A stretch of 29,463 bases of DNA from an uncultured Oscillospiraceae bacterium (GTDB taxonomy: Bacteria > Bacillota > Clostridia > Oscillospirales > Oscillospiraceae), in assembly GCA_934589665.1 (NCBI GenBank), contig CAKTOJ010000009.1, positions 1 through 29,463 on the forward strand. Direction: 5' to 3'. The position numbers and the translations under genes were made by a program. The notes beneath the pieces are model-generated. The model searched no databases. It was not told the DNA's origin and worked only from the letters and a program-made list of their open reading frames with translations. The first letter of the stretch is position 1. Every line of letters begins with the position of its first letter. This document shows, piece by piece, positions 15,650-23,189 of this stretch.

Positions 15650-16572
15650 GCAAGCGCCTCGACGCGATAGCGCCGCTGCGCGCCTGTCCCCTCGATCACA
15701 ACGGCGCGTGCAAAAACGCCGCTGCCGTGCAGCACAGGCCAAAGCGGCTTTCGGTACAGCTCCTCAAGCCCCGACGCGTGCATCGTGGCCAGCAGCGCCG
15801 CGCCGCAGTTGGCTGCCCGCGTCATGGCCGCAATATCCTCGGGCGCTGTGATCTCGTCAACGGCGATGACCTGCGGATTCATCGCCCGCAGCAGCATCCC
15901 GATGCCCTCCGCCTTCGGGCAGAGCGTGAGCACATCTGTATGCGTTCCCAGCGCCATCTGCGTCTCTCCGCCGGCGCACACTGCAAGCTCACCGCGCTCA
16001 TCCGCCACGGCGACGCGCAGCGCAGCGCGATCCTCTCCACCGAGTGACAACACACGGATCAAATCGCGCAGCAGCGTCGTTTTGCCGCCGCCCGGCGGCG
16101 CGAGGATGAGCGTGCTTTGAAAGCCTCCGGCGGAAAACAGCTCCGGCATGAGCGGTTCGGCCAGCCCCACGCGCTCCGTCACAATGCGCAGAGAGAGCGA
16201 TGAAACCTCCCGCAGCCCCGTGACCTTCCCATCCCGCAGCACCGCCGTGCCGCACACGCCCAGCCGGAAGCCGCCGTGCAGACTCAAAAATCCCCGGCGC
16301 AGCGTCTCGGCACAGGCATAGCGGGAGTAGTCCGTCAGCGTGTCCACCATCTGCGCAAGGTCGCGCGGCGTAATGCGGCTGTCCGCGCCGAAATACGGCA
16401 GCTCGCTCTCCCCCTCCTCCAGCAGCACTGTGGGCGGGTAGAGCACCCGCAGGCGGAACTCCTCTGCCCGCTGCTTGCGGTGATCCGGAAGATGGAGCGC
16501 CGCGCGGCGAAAGCGCGGCGGAAGCAGCACCGCCGCCTCTTCATATCGCGCAATTGCCTGTTCCTCCCGCAT
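15643..16572 (-). CDS. spoIIIAA: Stage III sporulation protein AA (ATPase)
   Basis: Cytoplasmic ATPase thought to power or assemble the SpoIIIA-SpoIIQ channel that keeps the forespore active during engulfment. The 309-residue protein has Walker A PPGGGKTT at 159-166, the DERGE segment at 191-195 and Walker B VIAVDE at 235-240, in the order typical of this secretion-ATPase-like family. ATG 16572 follows a strong GGGAGGAAGG site. It is the first gene of the spoIIIA operon; a sigma-E-like promoter lies about 35 bases upstream. Confidence 0.96.
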   Translation of the reverse strand: MREEQAIARYEEAAVLLPPRFRRAALHLPDHRKQRAEEFRLRVLYPPTVLLEEGESELPYFGADSRITPRDLAQMVDTLTDYSRYACAETLRRGFLSLHGGFRLGVCGTAVLRDGKVTGLREVSSLSLRIVTERVGLAEPLMPELFSAGGFQSTLILAPPGGGKTTLLRDLIRVLSLGGEDRAALRVAVADERGELAVCAGGETQMALGTHTDVLTLCPKAEGIGMLLRAMNPQVIAVDEITAPEDIAAMTRAANCGAALLATMHASGLEELYRKPLWPVLHGSGVFARAVVIEGTGAQRRYRVEALAC

Positions 16573-16602
16573 GTATCCTTCCTCCCTCTTTGTTGATACC
16601 CC

Positions 16603-16631
16603 ACTCTATGAGAAAGGCGGACAGGTTATGC
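16603..16631 (-). promoter_or_regulatory. Predicted sigma-E-type promoter of the spoIIIA operon
   Basis: On the minus strand GCATAAC (16631-16625) and CATAGAGT (16610-16603) are separated by 14 bases. These resemble the mother-cell sigma-E elements (KMATATT and CATACAAT, spacing 13-15). The known spoIIIA promoter of B. subtilis is sigma-E dependent, so the position is right. An 8-bp inverted repeat (16618-16625 with 16631-16638) overlaps the -35 region. Confidence 0.55.
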
Positions 16632-16647
16632 CTGTCCGTTCACCGGC

Positions 16648-16675
16648 AAAAAAAGAGTCCGGCCGAGCCGGACTC
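16648..16675 (-). terminator. Rho-independent terminator after the cysteine-rich protein gene
   Basis: A perfect 9-bp stem (16655-16663 with 16667-16675; gagtccggc/gccggactc) with a 3-base loop is followed on the minus strand by seven T residues (16654-16648). It lies 16 bases after the stop codon of the cysteine-rich protein gene and isolates that gene from spoIIIAA. Confidence 0.93.
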
Positions 16676-16691
16676 CAGTTCATCTGCCGTT

Positions 16692-17552
16692 TTATTTTCC
16701 TGTGCAGCCGCAGCAGTTCGTCAGCACGGCAGCATCGCTCTCCGCCGCGCAGGCGTCAATGCCGGCAGGGAAAAAGTCATCCGTCGGGAAGCTGACGCTC
16801 TCGAACATCTCGCACGGATCGTCGCAGGAGTTGCAGGCACTGACCGCCGGGCAACTCGCCGTGGGGATGCAGTAATCGAACACGGGGATGAGCAGCTGCG
16901 CGTCGCGCTCAAGGCGGACGATGGAGAACTGGCCGAGGGACACGCATACGCGCTTGATCTGCGGCTCGAACACAAGGGGTTCGTCGAACGCCCCGGCAAT
17001 GCCCTCGGGCACGCCGCCCACCGCCGTGCAGTCGCAGCAGCCGCCGCAGCTGCAATCCACGATGCGTGCGCACAGCAGCAGCGGATCGACCGCCTCGACG
17101 ACCGCGCTGGGCATATTGGCCGCAAGATTGATCGGAGCATCCGGGCCAAAGGCCGCCGGGTAAGACGAGAACACCTTTGCCCGGCTCTCGCCGCCGAAGA
17201 GCATGATGCGTTTGTCAAAGGTCGCAAGGCCCTCGATCTCCGTGTAGCGCATCCCGCCGTTCATGGCCTGCAGGATCACGCGGTAGAAAAAGCGCATATC
17301 GACCGTGTAAAAGCCGCGGTTGAAGCTCACCGGTTCGACATCGACGCTCACGTTCAGCAGCTCCACGCGCCCTCCGCGGATGCACTGCGAGGTGTTGATG
17401 ACACTCTGAGCCGTCGCCGTGGGGTAAAAGGTCAGATCCTCGATGCAGTCCTTATCCTTGCAGGACGAGAAGATCTTCTTCGTATGGATACAGACTGCCT
17501 CCCGCACGCCGCCTGCGCCGGAGATCGGGCCAGCTGTTACTTTTTCAGCCAT
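16692..17552 (-). CDS. Cysteine-rich conserved-type protein of unknown function, candidate sporulation gene
   Basis: I do not recognise the family with confidence. The 286-residue protein has no signal peptide or membrane helix. It contains 20 cysteines, including CSCGGCCDC at 167-175, a loose cluster at 228-247 and CCGC at 280-283. A beta-rich stretch (VELLNVSVDVEPVSFNRGFY, about 63-82) and a repeated-looking later strand (VCVSLGQFSIVRL, about 202-214) suggest two similar halves. ATG 17552 has AGGAGG 7 bases upstream. The gene has its own sporulation-like promoter and strong terminator, so it is monocistronic. Cysteine-rich soluble proteins are common in spore coats, so a coat role is a reasonable guess, not a demonstrated one; metal binding is an alternative. 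Confidence 0.8.
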   Translation of the reverse strand: MAEKVTAGPISGAGGVREAVCIHTKKIFSSCKDKDCIEDLTFYPTATAQSVINTSQCIRGGRVELLNVSVDVEPVSFNRGFYTVDMRFFYRVILQAMNGGMRYTEIEGLATFDKRIMLFGGESRAKVFSSYPAAFGPDAPINLAANMPSAVVEAVDPLLLCARIVDCSCGGCCDCTAVGGVPEGIAGAFDEPLVFEPQIKRVCVSLGQFSIVRLERDAQLLIPVFDYCIPTASCPAVSACNSCDDPCEMFESVSFPTDDFFPAGIDACAAESDAAVLTNCCGCTGK

Positions 17553-17604
17553 GGGAATACCTCCTGATTTAAGTACTGATGAAAGATTGGCTTTCTTTCA
17601 CCCC

Positions 17605-17630
17605 ATACTATGCCAGAGGGCAAAAATGGT
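17605..17630 (-). promoter_or_regulatory. Predicted sigma-K/sigma-E-like promoter of the cysteine-rich gene
   Basis: On the minus strand AC (17630-17629), a 16-base spacer and CATAGTAT (17612-17605) fit the late mother-cell sigma-K pattern (AC, 16-17 bases, CATANNNTA) except for the last base; the -10 also fits sigma-E. No sigma-A -10 is visible in this stretch on this strand. The leader would be about 45 bases. Confidence 0.45.
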
Positions 17631-17641
17631 GAAAAATCCTC

Positions 17642-17670
17642 TATACAAATTCCGGCAGACACGGTATAAT
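17642..17670 (+). promoter_or_regulatory. Predicted sigma-A promoter for the DUF4364 gene
   Basis: Plus-strand -10 TATAAT (17665-17670) lies 17 bases after TATACA (17642-17647, four of six matches to TTGACA). The start codon is about 32 bases downstream of the -10. Confidence 0.65.
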
Positions 17671-17702
17671 AAAATAAAATAATTTCCGCAGGAGGCAGCA
17701 GC

Positions 17703-18260
17703 ATGGCGCGCATGGGCTTTATTCAGGATAAGCTTGAGATCAAGTTTCTCCTTCTCTACATTGCCTCACGGCTCATCGAGCCGGTGCCGTTCGAGGCGAT
17801 GCAGGAGCTGGCAATGATCGACGACGGCGTGGATTTCTTTGATTTTTCTGAATGTATGAACGATCTTGTCACCTCCGGGCATCTGACGCTCTCCCCCGGC
17901 GGACTGTACGCCATCACGGAAAAAGGCGCGCACAACGGCCGGATCTGCGAGACGAGCCTGCCCTACTCCGTGCGTCTGGCGGCTGACAAAAACATCACCG
18001 TCTTCAACCAGAAGCTGCGCCGCCGTGCGCAGATCAAATCTGAGATCACGCCGCGCCCCAACGGGACCTACACCGTTTCCCTCGCCTTCTGCGACGAGCA
18101 GGAGAGCCCATTGCTGAAGATGGAACTGATGGTCCCCAAGGAGATCATGGCGAAGGATCTGGCCGAACGGTTCCAGAAGAATACCGAGCAGCTTTACGCC
18201 AGCGTGATCAACGCGCTTTTCGAGGCGCCGAAAAATGAGAAAAAAGAGGACGTCGAATGA
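17703..18260 (+). CDS. DUF4364 family protein
   Basis: The 185-residue protein resembles the DUF4364 family, common in Clostridia. The N-terminal ~75 residues (LEIKFLLLYIASRLIEPVPFEAMQEL ... DLVTSGHLTLSPGGLYAITEKG) look like a winged helix with a wing ending in an LYAITEKG-type strand, so DNA binding is plausible. The remainder is a mixed alpha/beta domain. Function is unknown. It starts at ATG 17703 with GGAGG at 17691-17695, and it is one of only two genes on the plus strand. Its stop codon is inside a terminator stem that also serves the opposing gene. Confidence 0.82.
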   Translation: MARMGFIQDKLEIKFLLLYIASRLIEPVPFEAMQELAMIDDGVDFFDFSECMNDLVTSGHLTLSPGGLYAITEKGAHNGRICETSLPYSVRLAADKNITVFNQKLRRRAQIKSEITPRPNGTYTVSLAFCDEQESPLLKMELMVPKEIMAKDLAERFQKNTEQLYASVINALFEAPKNEKKEDVE

Positions 18261-18272
18261 CGTCCTCTTTTT
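18246..18272. terminator. Bidirectional terminator between DUF4364 and the HAD-like gene
   Basis: Stem 18246-18254 with 18259-18267 (gaggacgtc/gacgtcctc), loop GAAT, followed by TTTTT on the plus strand; A residues at 18241-18245 give a T tract on the minus strand. The stem and loop include the last codons and the TGA of the DUF4364 gene. Confidence 0.9.
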
Positions 18273-18285
18273 ATTGTATGTCTTC

Positions 18286-18732
18286 TTATTCCAGTGTGAG
18301 CCAGTCCCGATATTCCGTCAGCTCATAGTCGGCAAGCGCACACATACGCTGCCATTCTTCCGTCCCCGCCGCACCGCCGACGGCGACCGCGCGCATGCCG
18401 GCGCGCTTTGCCGCTTCCACACCCGCGAGCGTGCCGGTGAACACGACGGTGTCGTTTTTCTGTGAGCGCAGACGCCGCATAGCCTTTTCCAGCATCGCTT
18501 CACTGTATGCCCCGCAGCCCGCTTCGTCCTCGGTCAGGATCCCACGAAAGTGCTCCCGCAGTCCCGCCGCACACAGCAGCCCTTCCGTCTCTGCGCGGGG
18601 CAGCGCCGCGACGGTATACATCCACACGCTCTCCATCTTTAAAATGGAGAGCACCTTGTCCGCCCCCGCGCAGGCCGCTCCCTCACGGAACAGGGCGTCC
18701 GGCAGGATAAAGATCGCGCTTTGCAAACGCAT
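18286..18732 (-). CDS. HAD-like protein lacking catalytic aspartates
   Basis: The 148-residue product resembles a small haloacid dehalogenase (HAD) phosphatase of the beta-phosphoglucomutase type, mainly in the segment VVFTGTLAGVEAAKRAGM (96-113), which corresponds to the usual VVFEDSxAGVEAAxxAGM. Motif I, normally FDxDGT, reads AIFILPDALF (6-15), so the nucleophile and acid aspartates are lost; the motif IV acidic pair is also replaced (TGT). The protein is shorter than active members (about 210-220) and has at most a reduced cap. A non-catalytic role or a decaying gene is likely. ATG 18732 has only a weak ribosome site, 44 bases after dnaE. Confidence 0.7.
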   Translation of the reverse strand: MRLQSAIFILPDALFREGAACAGADKVLSILKMESVWMYTVAALPRAETEGLLCAAGLREHFRGILTEDEAGCGAYSEAMLEKAMRRLRSQKNDTVVFTGTLAGVEAAKRAGMRAVAVGGAAGTEEWQRMCALADYELTEYRDWLTLE

Positions 18733-18754
18733 AAAGTTCGTCTCGCTTTCCGCT

Positions 18755-18776
18755 CAGGCCGCCGCTATGCGGCCTG
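18755..18776 (-). other. Intergenic hairpin after dnaE
   Basis: An 8-bp inverted repeat (18755-18762 with 18769-18776; caggccgc/gcggcctg) with a 6-base loop directly follows the dnaE stop codon. No T tract follows on either strand, so it is not a standard terminator; it may stabilise the dnaE message end. Confidence 0.5.
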
Positions 18777-21700
18777 TTATTCTTTCAGCACAACATTCTC
18801 ATCCCCCAGCAGCTCGCGCATCGCACGGATAAGCGAGGGATGCAGCACAGCCGTCGTGCCGATGAGCTTTCCGCTGTCCGACAGGCGGACGCGCACCGGT
18901 TCCCTGCCCTCAAAGAGATAGATAATGCGGCGGAACTGTGCCATCTCGCGGCTGTCCATCGACGGCAGGCGCAAATAGAGCGTCCTGCTCTTCTTTCCCT
19001 CCGGCGCATCCGCGGCGGGAGCGCCGCCCTCGAGCGGCCGGGCGGAATCACACATGAGCTGCGGCGCCTTTTCGTCGCGCACGCTCAGCCGTCCGGAGGC
19101 CAGAATGATCTGGCCCTCCTTGAGATAGCTGCCGCTCGTCTCCAGCGTTTTGGAAAAGCAGAGCATTTCCATCGTGCCCGTGCTGTCCTCTACCGTGACA
19201 TAGGCCATGAGCGTGTTGCTGCGCGTTGTTTTCACCTTGCTTGAGGTCACAACGCCCGCAATGCTCACACGCTGGCCGTCGGAAAAGCTGGTCGGTCCGG
19301 TCTCCTGCGCAAAATCCTCCATAATGCGGCCGATCATCGCCGCACCGCATTGACGCGCTGTTTCACGGAATGCGTCCATCGGGTGGCCGGAAAGGTAAAG
19401 GCCGGTCGTCTCCTTCTCCATGCGCATGAGCTCCTGCGCGGAAAACTCCGGAATGTCCGGCAGATGCAGCCTCTCGCGCTGCGTGCTCCCGCCGCCCATA
19501 CCGAAAAAGTCGATCTGCCCCTCGATGTTCACGCGGTTGCCGTTGGCGATGCCATCCATCACCTTCTCATAAACCGCGATGAGCTGCGCGCGGCGGACAT
19601 TCATGGAGTCAAACGCACCCGCACGGATAAGGTTTTCCACAGCGCGCTTATTCATGTCATTGCCGTCCATGCGATGGCAGAAATCCTGAAAATCCTCAAA
19701 GGAGCCGTTCGTCTCACGCTCGCGCATCATGCGCGCGATCAGTCCGCGGCCGATATTCTTGATGGCCACGAGGCCAAAGCGGATGCCCTCCGGCTCGACC
19801 GTAAAACGGTCGTCCGACCGGTTGACGTCCGGCGGCAGAAGCGGAATGGCGCACTCGCGGCACTCGTTGATGTATTCTGCGATCTTCTCACTGCTGTCGA
19901 GCACGCTCGTGAGCAGCGCCGCCATATACTCCTTCGGAAAATGGCACTTGAAGTACGCCGTCTGGTACGCAATGACCGCGTAGGCCGCGGCGTGCGCCTT
20001 GTTGAAGGCGTAGTTGGCAAAAGCATAAATATCGTCGTAGATTGCCTGCGCGGACGCCTCGTCGATGCCGCGCGCGATGCACCCGTCGATATGACGCGAG
20101 GGATCGCCGTGCAGGAACGCCTCACGCTCCTTTTCGATGTCCTTGACCTTTTTCTTACTCATGGCGCGGCGGAGCATATCCGCCTGTCCGAGCGAGTAGC
20201 CGGCAAGCTGCTGGAAGATCTGAATGACCTGCTCCTGATAGACGATGCAGCCGTAGGTGATCGACAAGATCGGCTCGAGCTGCGGGATAAGGTATGTCAC
20301 CTTGCTCGGATCATGCTTGCAGGCAATGAACTTCGGAATGGATTCCATTGGGCCGGGACGATAAAGTGCAATGAGCGCCGTGATGTCCTCGATATTCTGC
20401 GGCTTGAGGCTGACGCATACGCCCGTCATACCGCTCGACTCAAGCTGGAAAACGCCTGAGGTCTTGCCCGCAGCCAGCATTTCGTAAGTCTCCGGATCGT
20501 TTTCCGGAATACCGGCGAGCGTGAAGTCCGGCTGTGCTTTCTGCACGGTCTTGACCGCGTCGTCGAGCACCGTGAGGTTGCGCAGGCCGAGGAAGTCCAT
20601 TTTTAGAAGGCCCAGCTCCTCGAGTGTCGTCATGACATACTGGCAGACCACCGCGTCGTCGTTCGTCGCCAGCGGAACGTAATCGACCACAGGCCGCTTC
20701 GTGATGACCACGCCGGCGGCGTGGGTCGAGGCGTGGCGCGGCATACCCTCAAGGGCACGCGCCGTGTCGATCAGGCGCTTGACCTGCTCGTCATTCTCGT
20801 ACTTCTCGCGCAGCTCACGCGAGAGCTTGAGCGCATCGTCGAGCGTGATGTGCAGGTTCCCTGGGCCGCCGGGGACGAGCTTTGCGATCACATCGCAGTC
20901 AGCGTAGCTCATATTGAGTGCGCGGCCCACATCGCGGATCGCACCGCGCGCCGCCATCGTGCCGAAGGTGACAATCTGCGCGACGTGATCGTCGCCGTAC
21001 TTGCGGCGGACATAGTCCACCACCTCGCCCCGGCGGGTGTCGCCGAAGTCCATGTCGATATCGGGCATGGAAACGCGCTCGGGGTTGAGAAAGCGCTCGA
21101 AAAAGAGGCCGTACTTCATCGGCTCGATGTCCGTGATGTGCAGGCAATAGCTCACGATGCTGCCCGCCGCGCTGCCGCGCCCCGGACCGACGGGGATACC
21201 CACGCTCTTGGCGTAGCGCACGAAGTCGGAGACGATGAGGAAGTAATCGACAAAACCCATCTTCTCGATCATGTTTTCCTCGTATTCAAGCTGCGAGCGC
21301 TGCTTGTCCGTTCCCGCGCCGTAGCGTTCAGCAAAGCCGTCCGCGCAGAGCTTCTTAAAATAGGTCAGCGAGGTAAAGCCCTCCGGCACCTTAAATTCCG
21401 GCAGGTGGTACTTGCCGAAGGTAAACTCGAGATTGCACATCTGCGCGATCTTTCCCGTGTTTTCGATCGCATCAGGGTACTGGGAAAAGAGCGCCTCCAT
21501 CTCCTCCGTCGAGCGGAGATAGAAGTTCTGCGGCTCATAGCGCATGCGATTCTCATCGTCCACCGTCTTGCCGGTCTGGATGCATAGAAGAACATCGTGC
21601 GCGTAGGCGTCGTCCTTGGTAAGGTAGTGCGCGTCATTTGTACACACCATCGGCAGCCCCGTCTCCTCATGGATGCGTAGCAATCCACGGTTGACCACCG

Positions 21701-22247
21701 CCTGATCGCGGATGCCATGATCCTGCAGCTCCAGATAGAAGTGGTCGGGCCCAAATATTTCAGAGAGTGTCAAGGCATATGCCTTTGCATTGTCATACTC
21801 GCCGTTGCGCAGCCGTCTGGGAATCTCGCCGGCAAGGCACGCCGAGAGCGCGATAAGTCCGCTCGAATGACTGCGCAGCAGGTCAAGGTCGATGCGGGGC
21901 TTGATGTAAAAGCCCTCGGTGAATGCCTTGGAGACCATGTAGGAAAGGTTCCGGTATCCCTCCTCGTTCTCGCATAAAAGTACGAGATGGCGCGCCTCGG
22001 AATCAAATTCGTGCTGTTTATCAAAGCGTGTGCGGGGCGCAACATACACCTCGCAGCCAATGATGGGCTTGACGCCCTCGGCCTTACAGGCGCGGTAAAA
22101 GTCGATTGCGCCGTACATCACGCCGTGATCCGTCACGGCCACCGCCGTCTGCCCCATCTCGCGGACGCGCTTGGCCAGCCCCTTGATGCGGCACGCGCCG
22201 TCAAGAAGGCTGTACTCCGTATGGACGTGCAGATGGACAAACGACAT
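18777..22247 (-). CDS. dnaE: DNA polymerase III alpha subunit, DnaE type
   Basis: Replicative polymerase subunit. The 1156-residue protein has an N-terminal PHP domain (HLHVHTEYS, H5/H7/H9, and AVTDHGVMYG), the polymerase palm with GPGRGSAAGS at 354-363 and PDIDMDF (catalytic D396 and D398), and KMDFLGL with the third catalytic Asp. The fingers/beta-binding region, helix-hairpin-helix and C-terminal OB fold (VSIAGVVTSSKVKTTRSN ... MLCFSKT) follow. Length is typical for DnaE1-type enzymes; Firmicutes also have PolC, not in this window. ATG 22247 is preceded by AGAGGAAA and lies 23 bases after whiA, so it is probably in the hprK-murB-rapZ-whiA-dnaE operon. Confidence 0.97.
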   Translation of the reverse strand: MSFVHLHVHTEYSLLDGACRIKGLAKRVREMGQTAVAVTDHGVMYGAIDFYRACKAEGVKPIIGCEVYVAPRTRFDKQHEFDSEARHLVLLCENEEGYRNLSYMVSKAFTEGFYIKPRIDLDLLRSHSSGLIALSACLAGEIPRRLRNGEYDNAKAYALTLSEIFGPDHFYLELQDHGIRDQAVVNRGLLRIHEETGLPMVCTNDAHYLTKDDAYAHDVLLCIQTGKTVDDENRMRYEPQNFYLRSTEEMEALFSQYPDAIENTGKIAQMCNLEFTFGKYHLPEFKVPEGFTSLTYFKKLCADGFAERYGAGTDKQRSQLEYEENMIEKMGFVDYFLIVSDFVRYAKSVGIPVGPGRGSAAGSIVSYCLHITDIEPMKYGLFFERFLNPERVSMPDIDMDFGDTRRGEVVDYVRRKYGDDHVAQIVTFGTMAARGAIRDVGRALNMSYADCDVIAKLVPGGPGNLHITLDDALKLSRELREKYENDEQVKRLIDTARALEGMPRHASTHAAGVVITKRPVVDYVPLATNDDAVVCQYVMTTLEELGLLKMDFLGLRNLTVLDDAVKTVQKAQPDFTLAGIPENDPETYEMLAAGKTSGVFQLESSGMTGVCVSLKPQNIEDITALIALYRPGPMESIPKFIACKHDPSKVTYLIPQLEPILSITYGCIVYQEQVIQIFQQLAGYSLGQADMLRRAMSKKKVKDIEKEREAFLHGDPSRHIDGCIARGIDEASAQAIYDDIYAFANYAFNKAHAAAYAVIAYQTAYFKCHFPKEYMAALLTSVLDSSEKIAEYINECRECAIPLLPPDVNRSDDRFTVEPEGIRFGLVAIKNIGRGLIARMMRERETNGSFEDFQDFCHRMDGNDMNKRAVENLIRAGAFDSMNVRRAQLIAVYEKVMDGIANGNRVNIEGQIDFFGMGGGSTQRERLHLPDIPEFSAQELMRMEKETTGLYLSGHPMDAFRETARQCGAAMIGRIMEDFAQETGPTSFSDGQRVSIAGVVTSSKVKTTRSNTLMAYVTVEDSTGTMEMLCFSKTLETSGSYLKEGQIILASGRLSVRDEKAPQLMCDSARPLEGGAPAADAPEGKKSRTLYLRLPSMDSREMAQFRRIIYLFEGREPVRVRLSDSGKLIGTTAVLHPSLIRAMRELLGDENVVLKE

Positions 22248-22270
22248 GGTGCTTTCCTCTCTCTTTCTCT

Positions 22271-23176
22271 TTAAAATGAACCGTTCTCTTTGCCGGCAAG
22301 CTCCATGAGCTTGCGCATGCGGTGGTTCAGGCAGGATTTTGTAAGCGGCGGGTCAAAGGTCTGCGCCAGCTCACTGAGCGAAAGCTCCGGCTGCAAAAGC
22401 CGCGCGACCGCAACCTCCTGCAGCTTGACCGGCAGCGTCGGGACAATGCCCGCCTCAGACAGCCGCGTAATCGCTTCGACCTGTCCGCGCGAGGCGGCGA
22501 CCGCCTTATCCACATTGGCCGCGTCGCAGTTGACGCGGCGGTTGACGGTGTTGCGCATCTCCTTTTCCACCTTCGCCGCCATGACCTCCATCGCGGCAAC
22601 CGGCGCGCCGATGCGCGTGAGCAGCTCTTCAATGTGGTTGCTCTGCTTGAAATAGGTCACGCTGTTGCCCTGCCGCTGCACGTTTTTCGGCTCGCAGCCC
22701 ATGTCGCGCAGCAGCGCCTCGACCTCACGTCCAACCTGCAGATGCGGCGTGGCAAGCTCAAGATGATAGCGCTTGAGCGGATCGGTCACGCTGCCGCCGG
22801 CGAGAAACGCACCGCGCAGAAAGGCCGCGCGGCAGCACTCGTCCTCAAGCAGCGCAAAGTTGACATGCAGCGCATAGTGCGCCCGCGCGTCGTAGCCGAG
22901 CGTTTCAAAAATGACAGCCAGCTTTCCCGCGTCCGTGATGCGGAAAATGCTCTTGCCGCCGCTCTCAGGCCCCGCGTCAAAGCGGAGGGAAAACGCCTTT
23001 TGAAAAAGCTTCGGCAGCCGGGCGGCAAAGTCCGCACTCTCGGTAACGATGCGCACCTCGGCGGCGGAAAAGCTGCCCGCGTAGAGCAGCACGCCGTAGG
23101 CCTCGGCCCGCGTACAGCAGCGCCGCGTAAGCGCTTCACGGCAGAGCTCGGCCTTGACGTCGGAGGAGAATGACAT
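22271..23176 (-). CDS. whiA: WhiA, sporulation/division regulator
   Basis: The 301-residue protein has an N-terminal pair of LAGLIDADG-like folds (about 1-190; FLRGAFLAGGSVTDP) and a C-terminal helix-turn-helix (about 230-300; SLSELAQTFDPPLTKSCLNHRMRKL), the WhiA architecture. In Bacillus it influences cell division and chromosome segregation, and in Streptomyces it governs sporulation septation. It shows no sign of endonuclease activity. ATG 23176 is preferred over an earlier in-frame start at 23236, which lies inside rapZ. It starts 13 bases after rapZ. Confidence 0.95.
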   Translation of the reverse strand: MSFSSDVKAELCREALTRRCCTRAEAYGVLLYAGSFSAAEVRIVTESADFAARLPKLFQKAFSLRFDAGPESGGKSIFRITDAGKLAVIFETLGYDARAHYALHVNFALLEDECCRAAFLRGAFLAGGSVTDPLKRYHLELATPHLQVGREVEALLRDMGCEPKNVQRQGNSVTYFKQSNHIEELLTRIGAPVAAMEVMAAKVEKEMRNTVNRRVNCDAANVDKAVAASRGQVEAITRLSEAGIVPTLPVKLQEVAVARLLQPELSLSELAQTFDPPLTKSCLNHRMRKLMELAGKENGSF

Positions 23177-23189
23177 AAGGCTCCCCCTC

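Noticed and set aside
19350..20459. Long plus-strand open frames opposite dnaE (also 20721-21587)
   Set aside because: Shadow frames of a clear DnaE; no recognisable domains and no promoter or ribosome site.
22271..23176. LAGLIDADG-type fold as a homing endonuclease
   Set aside because: The full architecture with C-terminal helix-turn-helix and the rapZ neighbour show it is WhiA, whose LAGLIDADG-like domain has lost endonuclease function in known members.
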